Below, in pieces: positions 18,655-27,858 of a stretch of DNA of 64,000 bases. Source of the DNA: Xanthomonas theicola (lineage in GTDB: Bacteria; Pseudomonadota; Gammaproteobacteria; Xanthomonadales; Xanthomonadaceae); NCBI RefSeq assembly GCF_014236795.1, contig NZ_CP049017.1, positions 2,830,001 to 2,894,000 of the forward strand, given 5' to 3'. The position numbers and the translations under genes are program-made. How positions within the stretch are numbered: the first letter of the stretch is position 1; the number at the start of each line of letters is the position of its first letter. Under the pieces are notes generated by a model. That model saw only the letters and a program-made list of their open reading frames with translations. It made no database searches and was not told the DNA's origin.

Positions 18655-18763
18655 ATGTCCCGGCTCGCCCAATCGCCGCATCCTACTGGAACTGTCCGGC
18701 GCAGCGCTGATGGGGGATGGGGACTACGGCATCGACCCCCAAGGTCATCAACGGTCTGGCCTT
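18655..18763 (+). pseudogene. Frameshifted fragment of the 5' end of pyrH
   Basis: From ATGTCCCGGCTCGCC onward the DNA parallels the true pyrH start at 20983 for about 110 bases. The stretch GCGCTGATGGGGGA and the following GACTACGGCATCGACCCC are nearly identical, but there are at least two frameshifts and no continuation beyond about codon 36. Together with the fragment at 20741-20904 it shows that the GGDEF-pyrH junction was duplicated around the low-GC insert. The stretch 18549-18654 corresponds to the old intergenic region. Confidence 0.85.
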
Positions 18764-18984
18764 CGGAACGCGGGGGTTTTCGCATAGGGCCAAGCGCCGC
18801 CTAGGCGACAGCAGCAGCCAAGCCATTGCCGCGTCCCATCGAAGCAGGACACCTCCTCATCGAAATTCCGCAGCGGCCCCGAACCACATCGACATCTGCC
18901 ACCGCCGGCACTCAAGAATTTTCCCACTGTTCAACCAAGGAAAATAGCGCGAAAATCAAGTGGATCTTCCCGCAGCGATGAAAC

Positions 18985-20466
18985 ATGCTCGGCTCTCTTG
19001 AAATGATTCACCCGGTTCCAATGGCTTCAACAACCACCGGCGCGCACCAAAACAAAACTTCCGAATCCAGCTTGAGCTCCAGATTCAAGAGGTTCTTCGC
19101 TGGCGCCAACAGCCATGGGAATCGCCTGATCGGCAAAACCATCCCCCCAGAAGTTGCTGGAAAGTACAATAAGAATCTCCAGCTTTCCGGGACTGGAAAA
19201 ATCCTCGGCGTACGGAATCTTCCCAAACATGCGCATGCTGTCATCGAAAAACACACCATGGCTCCTCTTCATATCACACCGATACGACGTGAAGATCCAA
19301 AGCGCAGCCCGGGCGAGTGCGTGATCGCTGCATTGGTGGCAGCCCGCGCATGCCTTCCTCCCGACGCAGACTCCCGTAAAGAAATCGAAACAATCCTGAG
19401 AGACACATGGCTGGCCGGCGATCTGTCCCATCGCTCGGCGCGCAACGCCTTGCAACTTGCATGCGGAATAGCCCGCGAATGCGCGGATTTCACTCGGAAA
19501 ATTGATCGCATCCGCACATCGATGCAGGACGGACTCTACATCACTCGACGCAACGACAATCTATACGGGAGACTGTTCGAGACGCATCTTGCAGAATATC
19601 TTGTAAATAATCCAGATAGCAGCATGCTTGCTGTCCGCGATCAGGTCGCTGATTACCTACTCACCGACTTGCACAGTTACCGAACGCAAACCGCCGGGCA
19701 TTTGGCGAAAACCATCGCAGCAGGGCTGCGGATCGACCCTGCGCCCTGGCGCTCGGATTTGCCCGAGTTCAAAGCATTCCTTGCAACCCCATGCAAGGAA
19801 AATCTTGCGAAACTGCTCGCCTACAAAGGCGACAAGTCAGTGTCACTGGTGCTCTCGCTGTGCGTCAAGCATGCGTTGGCCGCACCGAACTTTGAAAAAT
19901 TGAAAGACAAGGCAAGTGCGTTTTACGAGGCAGTCATCCTTCCGCAACGAAACGCGTGCGATTCGAGCATCCAAGACCCTTCCAGCAATCTGCACGGCTT
20001 GCTGCTTCCATATCAACTGGGGATCCACCCGGCACTGGCGACCACATCGGGTGAAGGCATCCGTCCGATCGATCGACGCAAAGGACCGTCCCCCTCGACC
20101 GGCCTGAGCCATCACGATTTTGCGGCCATCGGCGCGGAGCGGATCATGGGAGTCGGCATGTCTGGCTCGGCGAACATCCTCGATCATGTGTTTCGCAACA
20201 TCATGGATTCCGACCACGAATCCGATCGCAATTTCCCGATACAAGCGGCGCAGATCGCCACCGCTGCGTGGTTGTCTCATAGCGGAGGCCACTCGTTCAA
20301 CGAAGCCTATTCGGTCTTTGGCTACAGACGAAACAAGCATTTCGCCCCAATTTCGTTCGATCAACTGGAATTGGAAACATATACGGCCCATCAAGCCATC
20401 GAGCACGCCTTCAGTCATGTTCTGGAGGCGGCAGAGAGGCTACTTCCGTCGGATGCGCAGAGTTAG
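18985..20466 (+). CDS. Unrecognised protein on low-GC DNA, candidate secreted effector
   Basis: The 493-residue protein is encoded by DNA visibly poorer in GC and with codon use unlike its neighbours. The N-terminus is Ser/Thr-rich, polar and without a signal peptide (MASTTTGAHQNKTSESSLSS), as in type III effectors. I recognise no domain with certainty. Features are Cys112 in a SPGEC context, a GVGMSGSANILDHVF stretch near the C-terminus and a GGHSFNEAYSVFGY motif containing His and Glu. These could be catalytic, but that is speculation. Start choice is open: ATG 18985, 19003 or 19021, none with a good ribosome site. No perfect PIP box (TTCGB-N15-TTCGB) was found upstream. It is flanked by duplicated pieces of its neighbours, so it was acquired. 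Confidence 0.72.
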   Translation: MLGSLEMIHPVPMASTTTGAHQNKTSESSLSSRFKRFFAGANSHGNRLIGKTIPPEVAGKYNKNLQLSGTGKILGVRNLPKHAHAVIEKHTMAPLHITPIRREDPKRSPGECVIAALVAARACLPPDADSRKEIETILRDTWLAGDLSHRSARNALQLACGIARECADFTRKIDRIRTSMQDGLYITRRNDNLYGRLFETHLAEYLVNNPDSSMLAVRDQVADYLLTDLHSYRTQTAGHLAKTIAAGLRIDPAPWRSDLPEFKAFLATPCKENLAKLLAYKGDKSVSLVLSLCVKHALAAPNFEKLKDKASAFYEAVILPQRNACDSSIQDPSSNLHGLLLPYQLGIHPALATTSGEGIRPIDRRKGPSPSTGLSHHDFAAIGAERIMGVGMSGSANILDHVFRNIMDSDHESDRNFPIQAAQIATAAWLSHSGGHSFNEAYSVFGYRRNKHFAPISFDQLELETYTAHQAIEHAFSHVLEAAERLLPSDAQS

Positions 20467-20547
20467 CGGCATTTCCCGCCGGCAGCCGCATCATCGAATG
20501 GCCAAGGGACGACTGGATCTGTGAACACCGGCGCGACCTGTCGCGCT

Positions 20548-20572
20548 GCCGCTGCGCTACAAGCGCAGCGGC
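20548..20572 (+). terminator. Hairpin after the candidate effector gene
   Basis: GCCGCTGCGC, five-base loop TACAA, GCGCAGCGGC. It lies 80 bases after the stop codon and has no T-run, so it is a weak or rho-assisted terminator at best. The rest of 20467-20740 holds no recognisable gene. Confidence 0.45.
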
Positions 20573-20740
20573 TGTGCGCGTGCGATGGAACACCTGCAGC
20601 GAACTGCTGGCCGTTCTCCCGGCGCGCCGCTTTCACGCCGTTGGTTTCTCACCGTTCTCGACCCCACTCCGGGAAAAGGCGGAGCTGGCCTTGAGAAAGA
20701 GGCAAGCATTGTCGCGCTCACCTATTGAAGTTCCACGAAA

Positions 20741-20904
20741 GCAGGCCGCCGCACATCCGTTTTCCGCCGGCACCGCCCCAGGGCGGGCGCGAGCACTTCA
20801 GCACGGCGCAGGCACTGCTGCGGGCCGCCGCCGATAGGCTGTACCGATCCAAGCTCGGCGGCTGCAATCGCGTCAGCGCACGCTCCATCGACGTCCCGGC
20901 CTGA
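20741..20904 (+). pseudogene. Duplicated 3' end of the HDOD-GGDEF gene
   Basis: About 165 bases parallel 18382-18548. The shared stretches include CCCAGGGCGGGCGCGAG, GCTGTACCG and the end GTCCCGGCCTGA. Many substitutions separate the copies and no start is present. It runs straight into the true pyrH promoter region. It is the right-hand half of the duplication that brackets the low-GC gene. Confidence 0.85.
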
Positions 20905-20982
20905 ACGCACGCCGACACCGCAGACGCGCTACCGCCGATCGGCTAGAATCACCCGGTTTGCCCGTCCCCCAACGAGGTCGCC

Positions 20983-21705
20983 ATGTCCCAGCTCGCCTAT
21001 CGCCGTATCCTGTTGAAACTTTCCGGTGAAGCGCTGATGGGGGACGGCGACTACGGCATCGACCCCAAGGTCATCCACCGCCTGGCCCATGAAGTGATCG
21101 AGGCCCAGCAGGCCGGCGCGGAAGTGGCGCTGGTGATCGGCGGCGGCAACATCTTCCGCGGCGCCGGGCTGGCCGCCGGCGGCATGGACCGGGTCACCGG
21201 CGACCACATGGGCATGCTGGCCACCGTCATCAACGCGCTGGCGATGCAGGACGCGCTGGAGAAGCTCGGCGCCAAGGTGCGGGTGATGAGCGCGATCAAG
21301 ATCAACGACGTGTGCGAGGACTTCATCCGCCGCCGCGCGATCCGCCACTTGGAGAAGGGCCGCATCGCAATCTTCGCCGCCGGCACCGGCAATCCGTTCT
21401 TCACCACCGACTCCGGCGCGGCGCTGCGCGCGATAGAGATCGGCGCGGACCTGTTGCTGAAGGCGACCAAGGTCGACGGCGTGTACGACATGGACCCGAA
21501 GAAGCACGCCGATGCGGTACGCTTCGACCGCCTGAGCTACGACGAGGTGATCGCCCGCAACCTCGAGGTGATGGACACCGCCGCGTTCGCGCTGGCCCGC
21601 GACAGCGACCTGCCGCTGCGCATCTTCAACATGGGCCAGCCCGGCGAACTGCTGAAGATCCTGCGCGGCGCCGAGATCGGGACGCTGGTGAAGGGACGTA
21701 GCTGA
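20983..21705 (+). CDS. pyrH: UMP kinase
   Basis: Phosphorylates UMP to UDP for nucleotide and sugar-nucleotide synthesis. The 240-residue hexameric amino-acid-kinase-family enzyme starts [20 protein letters not shown], with conserved GGGNIFRG and [11 protein letters not shown] motifs. A TAGAAT -10 box at 20944-20949 and a GAGG ribosome site precede it. In most relatives frr follows directly; here IS remnants and a heptamer array lie between. Confidence 0.97.
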   Translation: MSQLAYRRILLKLSGEALMGDGDYGIDPKVIHRLAHEVIEAQQAGAEVALVIGGGNIFRGAGLAAGGMDRVTGDHMGMLATVINALAMQDALEKLGAKVRVMSAIKINDVCEDFIRRRAIRHLEKGRIAIFAAGTGNPFFTTDSGAALRAIEIGADLLLKATKVDGVYDMDPKKHADAVRFDRLSYDEVIARNLEVMDTAAFALARDSDLPLRIFNMGQPGELLKILRGAEIGTLVKGRS

Positions 21706-21713
21706 AGAATCGA

Positions 21714-21735
21714 GACTGTCGGGACTGGGGACTCG
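21714..21735. repeat. Short heptamer-repeat fragment (GGGACTG/GGGACTC)
   Basis: Three imperfect heptamers right after pyrH belong to the same repeat family as the array at 22811. The IS remnants lie between the two, so they may have inserted into a longer array. Confidence 0.6.
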
Positions 21736-21774
21736 TAAAGCGTCGTGCCTCCAGTGTGCCGTTCTCGAAATAAA

Positions 21775-22092
21775 TTACCCATGAGCCTGTGACGCCATCG
21801 CCTCACGGGCGCGCTGATTTTTGCTCAAAATATCCTCGCCCTTGGCGTTCCAGACATACCGCGTCGGTTGAGCATTTCGAAGTGCTGGAAACGTGGCAAT
21901 TGAAGTTTCCAGTTCGCGTATCGACCCGAAACTACCATCGCGCAAATATACTGTGATGTCCCGAAAAAAGCGCTCGATCATGTTCATCCACGAACTGGAA
22001 GTCGGCGTGAAACGCATGTGCAAGCGTTTGTGCTTTTCCAGCCACGCCTTCACCTTTGGATGCTTGTGGGTGGCGTAGTTGTCGACAATCAA
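21775..22092 (-). mobile_element. IS630-family transposase remnant (C-terminal part)
   Basis: The 105-residue C-terminal segment of a DDE transposase contains IVDNYATHKHPKVKAWLEKH (second catalytic Asp) and the TPTSSSWMNMIERFF motif with the catalytic Glu. The N-terminal two thirds are missing. The break lies next to an IS5-type remnant on the other strand, so one element probably cut the other. Not functional. Confidence 0.85.
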
Positions 22093-22119
22093 ATGCAGTT
22101 GAAGGTGCTTGGGTGGGGT

Positions 22120-22714
22120 AAGGACGATGATCTATTGGCCGGTCAGCCCGGCGCCACGGCCAAGGACAACCGTTTGTTCGTCGATGCCGTGCTGTGCCGC
22201 TACCGCGCAGGCATCCCCTGGCGCGATCTGCCTGCACGCTTTGGCGACTTTCGTGTCGTGCACACCCGCCACTGGCGCTGGAGCCGCAGTGGCGGGTGGC
22301 AACAGCTCTTCCGAGCCCTGGCACAGGATGCGGACAACGAGTACGCGCTGATCGATTCGACCATCGTGCGCGCCCACCAGCACAGCGCTGGTGCAAAAAG
22401 GGGGATGCGTCCAAGCAGGCCATCGGACGCAGCCGGGGCGGCCTGGGCACCAAGATGCACGCCGCGGTCGATGCACTGGGCAATCCAAGCGGCTTTCACC
22501 TCACGCCCGGACAGTCTCACGATCTCGAAGGCGACGATGTCCTGCTCAGGGACACCACCGCGCAAGCCGTCGTCTGTACAAGGCGCGTCACCTCATCGAG
22601 AACTTCTTCGCGCGTCTGAAGCAGTACCGCGCTATTGCAACGCGATACGACAAGACTGCATGCAACTTCTTGGGCGCCATTCATCGGGCCGCCGCCATGG
22701 TCTGGCTCGCATGA
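22120..22714 (+). mobile_element. IS5-family (IS427-like) transposase remnant
   Basis: Three frames must be joined to read one IS5-type transposase. First comes DNRLFVDAVLCRYRAGIPWR to HQHSAGA (to about 22400), then KQAIGRSRGGLGTKMHAAVD to LLRDTTAQAVV (to about 22575), then LYKARHLIENFFARLKQYRA to MVWLA, stop at 22714. There is one frameshift and an internal deletion of roughly 150 bases between the second and third pieces. Catalytic acidic residues are partly lost. It is decayed. Confidence 0.85.
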
Positions 22715-22810
22715 GCGAACACAACCCGCTCAGCAAGTCAGGTCGCCCTAGTCTGACCGAGTCAAGCAAGCTTGGCGCCTGTACTGCTGCTGCGGTGCGC
22801 AATGCTCTTC

Positions 22811-22890
22811 GAGTCCCGAGTCCCGAGTCCCGAGTCCCGAGTCCCGAGTCCCGAGTCCCGAGTCCCGAGTCCCGGGAGTCCCCGGTCCCG
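22811..22890. repeat. Tandem GAGTCCC heptamer array abutting the frr promoter
   Basis: Nine perfect copies of GAGTCCC (22811-22873) are followed by a degenerate tail to 22890. The array ends two bases before the frr -10 box, so it supplies the sequence at the -35 position. Tandem 7-bp units are prone to slippage. Confidence 0.95.
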
Positions 22891-22892
22891 GC

Positions 22893-22898
22893 TATAAT
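22893..22898 (+). promoter_or_regulatory. -10 element of the frr promoter
   Basis: A consensus TATAAT lies 32 bases before the frr ATG. The hexamer 17 bases upstream falls in the heptamer array (TCCCGG) and is not a recognisable -35. Promoter strength may therefore depend on the array or on an activator. Confidence 0.6.
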
Positions 22899-22930
22899 CG
22901 CCCGATTCAGATTCAGCACGGACATCGGCG

Positions 22931-23488
22931 ATGCTCAACGAAATCAAACAAGACGCACAGACCCGCATGGCCAAGAGCATCGACGCGCTGCGCCATACGC
23001 TCATCAAGGTGCGGACCGGCCGTGCCTCGACCGCACTGGTCGAGCACCTGAAGATCAACTACTACGGTTCGGAAATGCCGCTGAGCCAGGTCGCCAGCGT
23101 CGCCGTGGCCGACGCCCGCTCGCTGACCATCAGCCCGTGGGAAAAGCAGATGGTCGGCGCGGTGGAAAAGGCGATCCTGGCCTCGGACCTGGGCCTGACC
23201 CCGAACACCGCCGGCACCACCATCCGCCTCAACCTGCCCGCCCTGACCGAGGAACGCCGCCGCGAGCTGTCCAAGGTCGTGCACGGCGAAGGCGAGGACA
23301 GCAAGGTCGCGATCCGCAACATTCGCCGCGACGCCAACCAGCAGGTCAAGGATCTGCTGAAGGACAAGAAGGTCACCGAGGACGAGGCCCGCGCCAGCGA
23401 GGAAGACATCCAGAAGCTGACCGACAAGGCGATCAAGGACGTCGACGATGTGGTCAAGAGCAAGGAACAGGAACTGATGGCGGTCTGA
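22931..23488 (+). CDS. frr: Ribosome recycling factor
   Basis: Splits post-termination ribosomes together with EF-G. The 185-residue protein reads MLNEIKQDAQTRMAKSIDAL with the family motifs KVRTGRAS, YYGSEMPLSQVA and RNIRRDAN. Size and sequence are typical. uppS follows after 18 bases, probably on the same transcript. Confidence 0.98.
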   Translation: MLNEIKQDAQTRMAKSIDALRHTLIKVRTGRASTALVEHLKINYYGSEMPLSQVASVAVADARSLTISPWEKQMVGAVEKAILASDLGLTPNTAGTTIRLNLPALTEERRRELSKVVHGEGEDSKVAIRNIRRDANQQVKDLLKDKKVTEDEARASEEDIQKLTDKAIKDVDDVVKSKEQELMAV

Positions 23489-23506
23489 GCCTACACCGTC
23501 ACGGCT

Positions 23507-24268
23507 ATGCCTTCCGACCCCGACTCCATGTCCCTGCCCCGCCACATCGCCATCATCATGGATGGCAACGGTCGCTGGGCGCAGCGCCGCCGCCGGCCAC
23601 GCGTGATCGGCCACCGCGCCGGTGCGCGCGCCGTCAACCGCACCGTCGACTTCTGCCTGGCGCGCGGCATCCAGGCGCTGACCCTGTTCGCCTTCTCCAG
23701 CGAGAATTGGAGCCGGCCGCAGGAAGAAGTCGACGCGCTGATGAATCTGTTCCTGCAAGCGCTGGACCGCGAGGTCGAGGAACTGCAGCGGCGCGGCGTG
23801 CGCGTGCGCTTCATCGGCGACCGCGCGCGCTTTGACGCGTCGCTGCACGAGCGCATGACCCAGGCCGAGGCCGCCACCCGCGACAACCGGGCCTTGCACC
23901 TGTCGATCGCGGTCAGCTACGGCGGCCGCCAGGACATCGCCCAGGCTGCACGCGCGCTGGCCGAAGAGGTGGCCGCCGGGCGCCTGCGCCCGGAGCAGGT
24001 CGACGAAGCGGCGCTGGCCGCGCGCATAGCGCTGGCCGACCTGCCGGAGCCCGACCTGTTCATCCGCACCGGCGGCGACGTGCGCATCAGCAATTTCCTG
24101 CTGTGGCAGCTGGCCTATACCGAACTGTGGTTCACCGAGACGCTCTGGCCCGAATTCGGCGCCGAGGTGCTGCAACAAGCCTTGGACGACTACGCCCGCC
24201 GCGAGCGGCGTTTCGGCCTGACCAGCGCGCAGGTCGCCAACCCGGCCACGGAGAGCACATCCGCATGA
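23507..24268 (+). CDS. uppS: Undecaprenyl diphosphate synthase
   Basis: Cis-prenyltransferase that makes the C55 lipid carrier for peptidoglycan and O-antigen. The catalytic Asp is residue 19 in [19 protein letters not shown] and [15 protein letters not shown] are the other family motifs, the latter with D in place of the common E. The start is taken at 23507; ATG 23528 ([10 protein letters not shown]) is equally possible. The end overlaps cdsA by ATGA. Confidence 0.96.
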   Translation: MPSDPDSMSLPRHIAIIMDGNGRWAQRRRRPRVIGHRAGARAVNRTVDFCLARGIQALTLFAFSSENWSRPQEEVDALMNLFLQALDREVEELQRRGVRVRFIGDRARFDASLHERMTQAEAATRDNRALHLSIAVSYGGRQDIAQAARALAEEVAAGRLRPEQVDEAALAARIALADLPEPDLFIRTGGDVRISNFLLWQLAYTELWFTETLWPEFGAEVLQQALDDYARRERRFGLTSAQVANPATESTSA

Positions 24269-25089
24269 CCCGTACCCGCGTCATCGCCGCGCTGATCATG
24301 GCCCCGCTGGCCATTTGCGCCATTCTGCTGCTGCCGACCCAGTGGCTGGCGGCGCTGACCGCGCTGATCTTCCTGGTCGGCCTGTGGGAATGGCTGAAAC
24401 TGGCCGAGGTCGACGACACCCTGCCGCGCACCATCCTGCTGATGCTGAACCTGCTGCTGATGGTGCTGCTGGTGTGGGCCTCGGCCGGTTCGCTGGTGCT
24501 GTTCCAGCTGACCACCCTGATCGGCGCCGGCTGGTGGTGCGTGGCCTTGCTGTGGCTGCGCTTCTTCCGGTTCGGCTCCGACCACGCCACCTATGCGCGG
24601 GTGTTCAAGCTGGCCGCCGGCACCCTGGCGATCGTGCCGGCCTGGTCCGCGCTGGGCATGATCCATGCCAGCGAGCCGAACGGCCACCGCTGGCTGCTGA
24701 CCGCGCTGGTCGCGATCTGGGCGGCCGATTCCGGCGCCTATTTCGCCGGCCGCCGGTTCGGCAGGCACAAGCTGGCGCCGCGGATCAGCCCCAACAAGAC
24801 CGTCGAGGGCCTGATCGGCGGGCTGCTGGCCGGGCTGATCTGCGCCGCCGGCTTCGGCTGGCTGGCCGGGGTCGCACTGCCGCAGCTGCCCGGCCTGTTG
24901 CTGGTGGCCGCGGTCAGCGTGCTGGCTTCGGTGGTCGGGGATCTGTTCGAGAGCCTGCTCAAGCGCCACGTCGGGGCCAAGGACTCGGGCAACGTGATTC
25001 CCGGCCACGGCGGCGTGCTCGACCGCATCGACGGCGTGCTGGCGGCCTTGCCGATCTTCGCGCTGGGCAAGGACATCTTCGGGTTCTAG
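24265..25089 (+). CDS. cdsA: Phosphatidate cytidylyltransferase
   Basis: Integral membrane enzyme making CDP-diacylglycerol from phosphatidate and CTP. The 274-residue protein has about seven to eight hydrophobic segments and the C-terminal signature [20 protein letters not shown] followed by VLDRIDG. Its ATG overlaps the uppS stop, so translation is coupled. Confidence 0.96.
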   Translation: MTRTRVIAALIMAPLAICAILLLPTQWLAALTALIFLVGLWEWLKLAEVDDTLPRTILLMLNLLLMVLLVWASAGSLVLFQLTTLIGAGWWCVALLWLRFFRFGSDHATYARVFKLAAGTLAIVPAWSALGMIHASEPNGHRWLLTALVAIWAADSGAYFAGRRFGRHKLAPRISPNKTVEGLIGGLLAGLICAAGFGWLAGVALPQLPGLLLVAAVSVLASVVGDLFESLLKRHVGAKDSGNVIPGHGGVLDRIDGVLAALPIFALGKDIFGF

Positions 25090-25160
25090 GGCCTGTGAAC
25101 GCTATTGGGTTGGGCCCCGCCGCGCTTGCGCGCGCGGGGCAAGGAAGAGCGAGGGAACTT

Positions 25161-26387
25161 ATGTCGATGAGCGATCGAGTGATGGCGCCGGCCTGTGCGT
25201 GCCCAAGCGCGGCCCGCAGGGTTGCGGTGCTCGGCGCCACCGGCTCGATCGGCGCCTCCGCGCTGGACGTGATCGCGCGCCACCGGCAACGGCTGTGCGC
25301 CGGCGTGCTGGCCGCCGGCGGCAACCTGGCCGGGCTGCTGGCGCTGTGCGCGGCGCACCGGCCGGCGCACGCGGTGATCGCCGACCCGGCCCTGTATGGG
25401 GCGCTGCGCGACGGCCTGCGCGCCGCCGGGCTGCGCACGCAGGCGCATGCCGGCGCCGCGGCGCTGGAGCAGCTGGTGGCCAGCGACGCCTGCGACAGCG
25501 TGGTCGCCGCCATCGTCGGCGCCGCCGGCCTGGCCTCGACCCTGGCCGCAGCGCGTGCCGGCAAGCGCCTGCTGCTGGCCAACAAGGAGTCGCTGGTGCT
25601 GGCCGGCGAACTGATCACCACCGCGGCCGCCATCGCCGGCGCCGAGATCATCCCGATCGACAGCGAACACAGCGCGATCTTCCAGTGCCTGCGCTCGCGC
25701 CAGGCCGGCGCCGAGGTGCGGCGGGTGCTGCTGACCGCCTCCGGCGGCCCGTTCCGCGGCTGGGACCGCGCGCGCCTGCAGGCGGCGACCCCGGCGCAGG
25801 CGGTGGCGCATCCGAAATGGTCGATGGGCCCGAAGATCTCGGTCGACTCGGCCACCTTGATGAACAAGGGCCTGGAAGTGATCGAGGCGCATCATCTGTT
25901 CGCGCTGCCGCCTTCGCGCATCGAGGTGCTGGTGCATCCACAGAGCCTAGTGCATTCGTTGGTGGAGTTCATCGACGGTTCCACCTTGGCACAGATGGGG
26001 TTGCCGGACATGCGCACCACGCTGGCGGTGGGCCTGGGCTGGCCGGAGCGGATCGAGTCCGGCGTCGCCGGGCTGGACCTGCTGGCCCATGGCCGCCTGG
26101 AATTCGAGCCTGCGGACCTGGATGCGTTCCCCTGTCTCGGTCTGGCTTGGCGCGCGATGCAGGCCGGCGGCAGCGCGCCGGCGATCCTGAACGCGGCCAA
26201 CGAAACCGCCGTTTCAGCCTTTCTTCAGGGCCGTATCGGTTTCCTATCGATTCCTGCGCTGGTCGAGAACGCCCTGACCGTGCTGTCTGCGGGCGCGGCC
26301 GACTCCCTGGACGCACTGCTCGCGGCGGACGCGCAATCGCGCAAGATCACCGAACTCGCCATTGCCCGCCTGCCCGCCCATGCTTGA
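25161..26387 (+). CDS. dxr: 1-deoxy-D-xylulose 5-phosphate reductoisomerase
   Basis: Second enzyme of the MEP isoprenoid pathway, using NADPH and a divalent metal. The nucleotide-binding [14 protein letters not shown] lies near residue 23. Other conserved blocks are [28 protein letters not shown] and [19 protein letters not shown]. The start at 25161 is preceded by GAGGGA; the ATG two codons later is an alternative. A long upstream open frame was rejected, since family homology begins here. The length of 408 residues is normal. Confidence 0.96.
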   Translation: MSMSDRVMAPACACPSAARRVAVLGATGSIGASALDVIARHRQRLCAGVLAAGGNLAGLLALCAAHRPAHAVIADPALYGALRDGLRAAGLRTQAHAGAAALEQLVASDACDSVVAAIVGAAGLASTLAAARAGKRLLLANKESLVLAGELITTAAAIAGAEIIPIDSEHSAIFQCLRSRQAGAEVRRVLLTASGGPFRGWDRARLQAATPAQAVAHPKWSMGPKISVDSATLMNKGLEVIEAHHLFALPPSRIEVLVHPQSLVHSLVEFIDGSTLAQMGLPDMRTTLAVGLGWPERIESGVAGLDLLAHGRLEFEPADLDAFPCLGLAWRAMQAGGSAPAILNAANETAVSAFLQGRIGFLSIPALVENALTVLSAGAADSLDALLAADAQSRKITELAIARLPAHA

Positions 26388-26413
26388 TTCGCACGCCCCT
26401 ATGAGCCACGCGC

Positions 26414-27772
26414 ATGGGTGATTTCATCGGGTCCGTCTGGTGGCTGATCGTCAGCCTGGGCGTGTTGGTGACCTTCCACGAGTTCGGCCACTTCTGGGTC
26501 GCGCGCCGCTGCGGGGTCAAGGTGCTGCGCTTCTCGGTGGGCTTCGGCAAGCCGCTGTGGTCGCGCCGCGACCGCCATGGCACCGAGTTCGCGATCGCCG
26601 CGATCCCGCTCGGCGGCTACGTGAAGATGCTCGACGAGCGCGAGGGCGAGGTGTCCGCGGCCGAGCGCGGGCAGGCCTTCAATAACAAGACCGTATGGCA
26701 GCGCATCGCCATCGTCGCCGCCGGCCCGATCGCCAACCTGGTGCTGTGCGTGGCGCTGCTGTGGGCGATGTTCGTGATCGGCAAGCAGGACTACGCCGCG
26801 GTGGTCGGCCGCGCCGAAGGCCTGGCGCTGCAGGCCGGGTTGCAGCCGGGCGAGCGCATCACCCGCATCGGCGAGCGCGAGGTTTCCAGTTGGAGCGACG
26901 CCAGCATGCAGCTGACCGTCGCGGCGATGGACCGCACCGACGTGCGCGTGCAGACCGAGGACACGCAGGACGGCGCCACCCGCGTGCATACGCTGCGCCT
27001 GTCGCAGCTGGCGGACGGCTTCGACGAGCAGCAGGTCCCGCGCCTGGCCGGCCTCACCTGGCGCTTCACCCTGCAGCCGGCGATCGTCAGCGGGGTGACC
27101 CCGGGCTCGGCCGCCGATGGCCTGCTTCGCCCCGGCGACCGCATCGTGGCGGTGAACGGCGCTCCCGTCGCCAGCGCCGACCAGGTCGCGCCGCGGGTGC
27201 AGGCCCTGGGCAAAAACGGTGGCAGCGGCCTGATCGAGGTCGAGCGCAACGACGAGCGGTTGGCGCTGGAGGTGCGCCTCAAGCCCAGCACCGACCCGCG
27301 CCTGCACGGCTTGGCGCTGGGCATCGACCTGGCCGCGCAGGGGCGGCCGGCATTCGACGCCAGGCTGCAGTACGGCCCGCTGGCGGCGATCTCGGCCGCG
27401 CTGCGCGAGACCGGCCGGCTGACCGGGGATACGCTGGGGCTCATCCGCCGCATGCTGACCGGCCAGGCCTCGATCAAGAACGTGTCCGGGCCGATCACCA
27501 TCGCCAAGGTCGCCAATGTGTCGGCCAAGCAGGGCCCGGACTGGTTCCTGAATTTCCTGGCGCTGCTGTCGCTGAGCCTGGCGATCATGAACCTGCTGCC
27601 GATTCCGATCTTGGACGGCGGGCACTTGCTGTATTACCTTATCGAGTTGGTCAAGGGCAGCCCGCTGAGCGAGCGTGCCATGGCGGCGGGGCAGTTCGTC
27701 GGCCTGGCGATGCTGGCCGGGCTGATGGGGTTGGCGTTCTACAACGACATCTTCGGCCAGGTCCTGCGATGA
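26414..27772 (+). CDS. rseP: Site-2 intramembrane metalloprotease RseP
   Basis: Cleaves anti-sigma factors such as RseA within the inner membrane to release the envelope stress sigma factor. The zinc motif HEFGH lies at residues 22-26 in the first transmembrane segment. Two PDZ domains occupy the periplasmic region (about 115-300), and the second active-site motif NLLPIPILDGGHL is near residue 396. The length of 452 residues is normal. It precedes bamA, a conserved order. Confidence 0.96.
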   Translation: MGDFIGSVWWLIVSLGVLVTFHEFGHFWVARRCGVKVLRFSVGFGKPLWSRRDRHGTEFAIAAIPLGGYVKMLDEREGEVSAAERGQAFNNKTVWQRIAIVAAGPIANLVLCVALLWAMFVIGKQDYAAVVGRAEGLALQAGLQPGERITRIGEREVSSWSDASMQLTVAAMDRTDVRVQTEDTQDGATRVHTLRLSQLADGFDEQQVPRLAGLTWRFTLQPAIVSGVTPGSAADGLLRPGDRIVAVNGAPVASADQVAPRVQALGKNGGSGLIEVERNDERLALEVRLKPSTDPRLHGLALGIDLAAQGRPAFDARLQYGPLAAISAALRETGRLTGDTLGLIRRMLTGQASIKNVSGPITIAKVANVSAKQGPDWFLNFLALLSLSLAIMNLLPIPILDGGHLLYYLIELVKGSPLSERAMAAGQFVGLAMLAGLMGLAFYNDIFGQVLR

Positions 27773-27858
27773 ACCCGATGCTGACCCGCTCGCTCCCGCT
27801 GTCGTCGTCTTGCGCCGGCGCCCATGCAACAACGATATCGACCTCTACCGGACGTGAC

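Noticed and set aside
18770..18984. PIP box (HrpX site) upstream of the candidate effector
   Set aside because: One TTCGC occurs near 18778, but no partner at 15 bases and no fitting -10 box was found.
22811..22890. CRISPR array
   Set aside because: The units are 7 bp without spacers, a simple tandem repeat.
27769..27858. Upstream ATG overlapping the rseP stop as bamA start
   Set aside because: It would place 30 polar residues before a perfect signal peptide that begins at 27859.
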